A DNA stretch of 7,260 nt from assembly GCA_934527255.1 (NCBI GenBank), contig CAKTAM010000093.1:1-7260 (forward strand). Direction: 5' to 3'. Under the pieces are notes generated by a model that was not told where the DNA came from, searched no databases, and was given only the letters and a program-made list of their open reading frames with translations. Origin of the DNA: an uncultured Oscillospiraceae bacterium. GTDB taxonomy: Bacteria > Bacillota > Clostridia > Oscillospirales > Ruminococcaceae. The position numbers were made by a program, and so were the translations under genes. Below are positions 4,263-7,260 of the stretch, one piece after another (within the stretch, counting starts at the first letter, position 1; every line of letters begins with the position of its first letter).

Positions 4263-4349
4263 ATGAACAATTTTAATAATAGCAATGCGGCAGTGCATTT
4301 GTCAAGAGATTTTGCAGGTTCCATATCAGAAAGGAGGAATAACCCATGA
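4263..4349 (+). CDS. Possible 28-residue leader peptide
   Basis: A short frame (MNNFNNSNAAVHLSRDFAGS, then ISERRNNP) starts at ATG 4263 with AGGAA 4 nt upstream. Its TGA overlaps the ATG of the next gene (ATGA). Nothing is recognised in it. It may be a real coupled leader or remnant, or chance. Confidence 0.3.
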   Translation: MNNFNNSNAAVHLSRDFAGSISERRNNP

Positions 4350-4582
4350 CGATTGGAGAACGTATCCGCCAGCGGCGGGAGGCGCTGGGCTACCTGCAGT
4401 GCGAGCTGGCTGAAATGGTACAGGTCGATCCTTCCATGATCTGCCAGATCGAGCGCGGCAGCAAGATACCGACACTGGCACTGGGCCGTCAGCTGGCAGA
4501 TGTGCTGCACTGCTCTTTGGATGAGCTGGCGGGCAGAATGTCCGCCTCAGAGGCCGAAACGGTCGGTGCAAAAGTGCAGTGA
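4346..4582 (+). CDS. XRE-family HTH protein (Cro-like)
   Basis: This 78-residue protein is mostly a helix-turn-helix: IGERIRQRREALGYLQCELA (3-22), EMVQVDPSMICQIERGSKIP (23-42), then LALGRQLADVLHCSLDELAG (44-63), with a short acidic tail. SMICQIERGSKIPT is the recognition helix and turn typical of XRE proteins. AAAGGAGG (4330-4337) lies 8 nt before the ATG. It is transcribed away from repressor 2 from the shared divergent region, the position of a Cro or early regulator. It is GC-richer than the repressors, so the two may have different histories. Confidence 0.9.
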   Translation: MTIGERIRQRREALGYLQCELAEMVQVDPSMICQIERGSKIPTLALGRQLADVLHCSLDELAGRMSASEAETVGAKVQ

Positions 4583-4600
4583 GAAACCCCGCAAAAAGCT

Positions 4601-4619
4601 AGCTCCTGAAGCAGGGGCT
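4601..4619. other. Hairpin between two HTH genes
   Basis: AGCTCCTG (4601-4608) and CAGGGGCT (4612-4619) pair over 8 bp with one G-T pair and the loop AAG. No plus-strand T-tract follows. On the minus strand a short AGCTTTTTG follows, so weak termination in that direction is possible. Confidence 0.4.
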
Positions 4620-4656
4620 GTCAAGAAAACAAAAGACGAACAAAGGAGAAATCAAC

Positions 4657-4878
4657 ATGACAAATACAGAGCTGCTGCGCCGGAAAATCAAAGAATCCGG
4701 ATACAAGGTGGGCTTTCTGGCCGAAAAGATGGGCATCACCTATCACGGCCTGCTGAACAAGATCAACAACCGCAGCGACTTCCGCGCACGGGAGCTGGCC
4801 ATGCTGGCCGGGCTGCTGCAGCTGCCCCGTGAGGAATGGTTCGCGGTGTTTTTCGCCGGGGAGGCAGACAAAGCATGA
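4657..4878 (+). CDS. Small phage-type HTH protein
   Basis: A 73-residue protein of the compact phage regulator kind: TELLRRKIKESGYKVGFLAE (4-23), KMGITYHGLLNKINNRSDFR (24-43), then ARELAMLAGLLQLPREEWF (44-62). The short helix-turn-helix around ITYHGLLNKINN is typical of DUF739-like and Cro-like phage proteins that bind DNA. AAAGGAG (4642-4648) lies 8 nt before the ATG. It follows the XRE gene in the same direction and overlaps the next gene by ATGA, so it belongs to one early operon. Confidence 0.85.
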   Translation: MTNTELLRRKIKESGYKVGFLAEKMGITYHGLLNKINNRSDFRARELAMLAGLLQLPREEWFAVFFAGEADKA

Positions 4879-5585
4879 GCAGGCACGAAAAACGGCGGCA
4901 GCGGTTGGCCGGGTTGGGCCTGCTGGCCTGCAGTGCGGCACTGCTGGCGCTGGGCGGCGACTGCACGGCGGCGCTTGTCTTTGCCCCGCTGGGCCTGTGG
5001 CTGCTTTTCAGCCGCGAATACCTTTTATATGCTGCCTGCCCCACCGGGCGGGCACACAACCGCAAAGGAGGAACCCCCGCCATGATCGACCGGGAAGCGC
5101 TGGCAAGCACGCTGTGCCAGCAGAAATATAAAGCGGCAAAGATTCTGTGCCGCCGCTGCGGCGCCGTCGGCACGCCGTATTTTTACTTCATCAACATTCA
5201 GCACCCGGTCATGCGGGCGCTGTGGCAGCAGTACAAGCGCAGCCTGCACATTCCGCAGCCGGTGCCTGCCTCGGATGAGGAGCGCCTGCGCTTTGAGGTG
5301 GGCCTGCTGAGCGAGGAGACCTGCCGCCGCATGGCGGAGGAGATTCGGCGGCAGGATGCGGCCGAACGGCAGGCGCAGCACAGCGACAAGGAAAAGGCTG
5401 CCGCAGAGAAGAAGCTGCCGTATGGCGTGAGCCTGTCATATAAGATAGGAATAGAAGAAGTCATCCGCCGGAAGGGCGGTTCTTTTTTTGCGCTTTTTTC
5501 CGAACAACGCCGCCCCACTGTGCCGATTTTGCGACAAACCGGCGGTTTTGTCCGGAAAAAACGGCAAAATGGCGCGGGTGTATAA
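4875..5585 (+). CDS. In-frame fusion ORF: small membrane protein plus unknown protein
   Basis: The frame from ATG 4875 (overlapping the previous stop by ATGA) stays open for 236 codons. Residues 1-69 look like a complete small membrane protein: a basic start MSRHEKRRQR, a helix at about 11-27, a second at about 31-46 (AALVFAPLGLWLLFSRE), and no stop. A strong ribosome site AAAGGAGG (5064-5071) and ATG 5082 follow in the same frame, so two genes appear joined by loss of the first stop. Whether the cell makes the fusion, the second protein alone, or both cannot be told. No function is recognised. Confidence 0.6.
   Translation: MSRHEKRRQRLAGLGLLACSAALLALGGDCTAALVFAPLGLWLLFSREYLLYAACPTGRAHNRKGGTPAMIDREALASTLCQQKYKAAKILCRRCGAVGTPYFYFINIQHPVMRALWQQYKRSLHIPQPVPASDEERLRFEVGLLSEETCRRMAEEIRRQDAAERQAQHSDKEKAAAEKKLPYGVSLSYKIGIEEVIRRKGGSFFALFSEQRRPTVPILRQTGGFVRKKRQNGAGV
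5082..5585 (+). CDS. Unknown phage-associated protein with internal start
   Basis: This is the downstream part of the fusion frame, and probably the ancestral separate gene, since AAAGGAGG lies 10 nt before ATG 5082. The 167-residue product has one CxxC (ILCRRCGAVG, 27-36), an aromatic stretch YFYFINIQHP, an Arg/Glu-rich helix (ASDEERLRFEVGLLSEETCR), and a charged, probably coiled Ala/Lys/Glu run before LPYGVSLS. After about residue 127 the frame passes through an intrinsic terminator at 5465-5489 into basic low-complexity sequence, so the true C-terminus may once have been near 5450. Stops lie in both other frames at that point. The family is not recognised. Confidence 0.6.
   Translation: MIDREALASTLCQQKYKAAKILCRRCGAVGTPYFYFINIQHPVMRALWQQYKRSLHIPQPVPASDEERLRFEVGLLSEETCRRMAEEIRRQDAAERQAQHSDKEKAAAEKKLPYGVSLSYKIGIEEVIRRKGGSFFALFSEQRRPTVPILRQTGGFVRKKRQNGAGV
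5465..5489 (+). terminator. Intrinsic terminator inside the ORF end
   Basis: Stem CCGCC (5465-5469) and GGCGG (5475-5479) with loop GGAAG is followed by TTCTTTTTTT (5480-5489), and a second T run lies just downstream. It is the expected end of the early operon, yet the reading frame continues through it to 5585. Confidence 0.75.
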
Positions 5586-5673
5586 AATAAAACAGCACCC
5601 CGCGATTGTCTATGGCAGTCGGGCGGCGGCAGCGGTATACTGATACCATCATCCGGCAGGGAGGTGAGCAGAG
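5490..5673 (+). promoter_or_regulatory. Leader region with weak promoter candidates
   Basis: A TATACT at 5636-5641 could be a -10 for the next operon, with a poor -35 TGGCAG (5613-5618) at 17 bp. Inverted repeats CGCGGGTG (5573-5580) and CACCCCGCG (5596-5604), one bulge apart from perfect, flank an AT-rich TATAAAATAAAA. No convincing promoter was found. Confidence 0.35.
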
Positions 5674-6717
5674 TTGGGTGAAAAGGACGCCATGCAGCGC
5701 GCGGCGCTGCACACCGTGTACGAATGCCTGGAGCAGGAGCCGGACCGCGGCTTTCCCGGCCTGCTGACCTGGCTGCAGGGCTGGGATACCGAGCGCATTT
5801 TGCGCAGGCCGCTGCGGCGGCTGAAGACCGGCCGCGGCCGGGCTTTTTTGCAGACCTGCTGGCGGCAGCTGGCATCCCCCGTGCGGGAGGCACTGTTTGT
5901 CAACCTGATCCTGCACGCCGGGGTACGCTCCGCGCAGGAGCGCCGCTGCTACGGGCTGGCGCACCGCTGCACCGTGCCGCAGGCGCTGGCGCTGTGCGTT
6001 TCGGCCGATGGGCCGGATTTTGAAGCGCTGGACGAGGTGATCGAGCAGGGAAAAGCCGTCGGCATTTACCTGTACCTGTTTTATCAGCCCGGTGCACAGG
6101 CGCTGCCGCCGCCTTTGGCGGATATGTGCGTCGCCCTGTGCAACAAGCACAGCGACTGCCAGTTTGCCCTGTGCACGCAGGGCGGCTCCATACAGGAGAC
6201 GCTGGTCAGCGATATGCTGCGGGTCAAAAACCTGGCGGCGCTGCTGTGGGTGAACGCCGAAGAAACGGCCGACGCCGCGCAGACGGCGCAGGCGTTCCGG
6301 CGGCTGCAGGCGGCCGGGCTGCCGACAGGGGCGCTGGCATGGCTGCCGCCGCCCGAACAGGCCGCCGCGCTGCAGGCGCGTTTGGCTGGGCAGGGCGTGT
6401 CGCTGCTGTGTTATGCGGCGCATGCCGGGCAGTTGGTGGAACCCGCTGCCGTGCAGGCGCTGCGCCGCGGCTGGCGCGGTGGGCTGCTGCAGATGGCGGC
6501 GCCGCAAGGCGTCGAGCGGCCCGGGCGGCTTTTTGCCAACGGGCGCTGCGGCGTGCTGGATGAGCAGGGCTGCCTGCACGCCGATCTTTGGTCGGCCGCC
6601 GCGGTCGGCCCCATACCGAACCTGCCGCTGGCGGAGGGCATACAGCAGCTGTACGCCGTTCGCCCGGAGAGCTTGCAGGAAGAAAAACAGAGAGAACAGG
6701 AGGCATCCCCACTATGA
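5674..6717 (+). CDS. Radical SAM-like protein lacking the cluster motif
   Basis: This 347-residue protein follows, by eye, the layout of the roughly 430-470-residue radical SAM proteins found beside MMPL transporters in gut Clostridia. It has ALFVNLILHAGV (73-84) matching their N-terminal helix, DFEALDEVIEQGKAVGIYLY (115-134) matching the helix after the cluster loop, CNKHSDCQFALCTQGG (156-171) matching the strand with TNGT, and DMLRVKNLAALLWV (180-193). The segment with CX3CX2C that should lie before residue 115 is missing, and the SAM-binding GGEP is replaced by YQPG (137-140). It therefore should not bind a 4Fe-4S cluster and is probably a non-catalytic relative. The C-terminal third is hard to align. 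The TTG start is supported by GGGAGGTGA (5659-5667). Its stop overlaps the MMPL start by ATGA. The family link comes from memory, not a search. Confidence 0.6.
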   Translation: MGEKDAMQRAALHTVYECLEQEPDRGFPGLLTWLQGWDTERILRRPLRRLKTGRGRAFLQTCWRQLASPVREALFVNLILHAGVRSAQERRCYGLAHRCTVPQALALCVSADGPDFEALDEVIEQGKAVGIYLYLFYQPGAQALPPPLADMCVALCNKHSDCQFALCTQGGSIQETLVSDMLRVKNLAALLWVNAEETADAAQTAQAFRRLQAAGLPTGALAWLPPPEQAAALQARLAGQGVSLLCYAAHAGQLVEPAAVQALRRGWRGGLLQMAAPQGVERPGRLFANGRCGVLDEQGCLHADLWSAAAVGPIPNLPLAEGIQQLYAVRPESLQEEKQREQEASPL

Positions 6718-7260
6718 TACGATTTGGCCGGGCAGTGGTAAAGCACCGTACGCTTGTGCTGATTCTGGCGGTGCTGCTGCTGATTCCCAGTGTGCTGGGA
6801 ATGGCAAACACCCGCATCAACTATGATATGCTGGATTACCTGCCCGAGGATATGGACACGGTCATCGGACAGAATGTGCTGCTGGAGGATTTTGGCAAGG
6901 GCGCGTTTTCCTTTGTCATCGTGCAGGGTATGAGCAACAACGACGTGGCCCAGCTGAAAGAGAACATCGAGCAGGTCGACCATGTGGCCACCGTGCTGTG
7001 GTACAGCGACCTGATGGATGTCACCGTCCCCATGGAGATGCTGCCGCAGAAATACTACGACGCCTTCAATACCGGGGACGAAACGCTGATGGCCGTCTTC
7101 TTTGATACCTCCACCTCGGCGGATGAGACGATGGAGGCCATCACGGCCATTCGCCGCATTGCCAGTAAGCAGTGCTTCGTTTCGGGCATGTCGGCGCTGG
7201 TGACCGACCTGAAGGACCTCAGCGAGCGCGAGGAGCCGATCTATGTGGGCCTTGCGGTGC
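6714..7260 (+). CDS. MMPL/RND-superfamily transporter, N-terminal part
   Basis: The frame from ATG 6714 is open to the window edge (182 codons). CAGGAGG (6697-6703) lies 10 nt upstream, and the ATG overlaps the previous stop. Residues 1-10 are basic (MIRFGRAVVKHR), and residues 13-30 form the first membrane helix (TLVLILAVLLLIPSVLG). NTRINYDMLDYLPEDMDT follows, the usual link into the first extracytoplasmic domain of MMPL proteins, then mixed alpha/beta sequence with FSFVIVQGMSN and AVFFDTSTSADETMEAI. RND and MMPL proteins export lipids or hydrophobic compounds using the proton gradient. The substrate is unknown here. The rest of the protein lies beyond the window. Confidence 0.88.
   Translation, partial: MIRFGRAVVKHRTLVLILAVLLLIPSVLGMANTRINYDMLDYLPEDMDTVIGQNVLLEDFGKGAFSFVIVQGMSNNDVAQLKENIEQVDHVATVLWYSDLMDVTVPMEMLPQKYYDAFNTGDETLMAVFFDTSTSADETMEAITAIRRIASKQCFVSGMSALVTDLKDLSEREEPIYVGLAV

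Noticed and set aside
5520..5604. Nested inverted repeats as a possible riboswitch or structured RNA
   Set aside because: The pairings are short with bulges and match no riboswitch pattern I know. They lie after a terminator, so I only noted them in the leader entry.
5461..6579. Minus-strand frame of 372 codons opposite the radical SAM-like gene
   Set aside because: Gln/Arg/Pro-rich shadow in very GC-rich DNA. It reads through the terminator region, and the plus-strand frame has a start site, coupling and homology-like motifs.

Overview
The window looks like a chromosomal accessory region of a gut Clostridia bacterium of the Oscillospiraceae/Ruminococcaceae type (Faecalibacterium, Gemmiger or Subdoligranulum-like). 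The reasons are GC-rich genes with strong AAAGGAGG ribosome sites, frequent GTG/TTG starts, ATGA-coupled genes, a DUF6514-like protein, and a radical-SAM-like plus MMPL gene pair. The genus is inferred from style, not from a marker gene.

Layout. (1) 1-940: a hicAB toxin-antitoxin module with its own promoter and a likely HicB operator, lying between two near-identical copies of a terminator hairpin. A 21-codon orphan gene end sits just before the second copy. (2) 987-1438, minus strand: a coupled XRE regulator plus DUF6514-like pair that ends at the second hairpin, which can act in both directions. (3) 1716-3134: a TetR regulator and a PAP2-family membrane phosphatase in one operon with a clear promoter and terminator. 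(4) 3146-5489: what looks like the immunity and early region of a decayed prophage. Two paralogous AT-rich repressors (minus strand) each face a divergent consensus promoter with operator-like repeats. The gene facing the first repressor is cut off after about 12 codons, where the second repressor cassette abuts it. Then come a third XRE protein, a small phage-type HTH protein, and a small two-helix membrane protein fused in frame to a protein of unknown function. The reading frame of that last protein runs through an intrinsic terminator. (5) 5674-7260: a protein that aligns by eye with the radical SAM proteins often found beside MMPL transporters but lacks the CX3CX2C cluster-binding motif, coupled by ATGA to the start of an MMPL/RND transporter cut by the window edge.

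The parts most worth attention are the apparent radical SAM pseudoenzyme coupled to the MMPL transporter, the stacked and truncated immunity cassettes with mirrored operators, the hicAB cassette between repeats whose stem shows a compensatory base change, and the stop-less fusion ORF. No integrase, tRNA, rRNA, CRISPR array or insertion-sequence transposase was seen. Several calls rest on motif memory rather than a database search.
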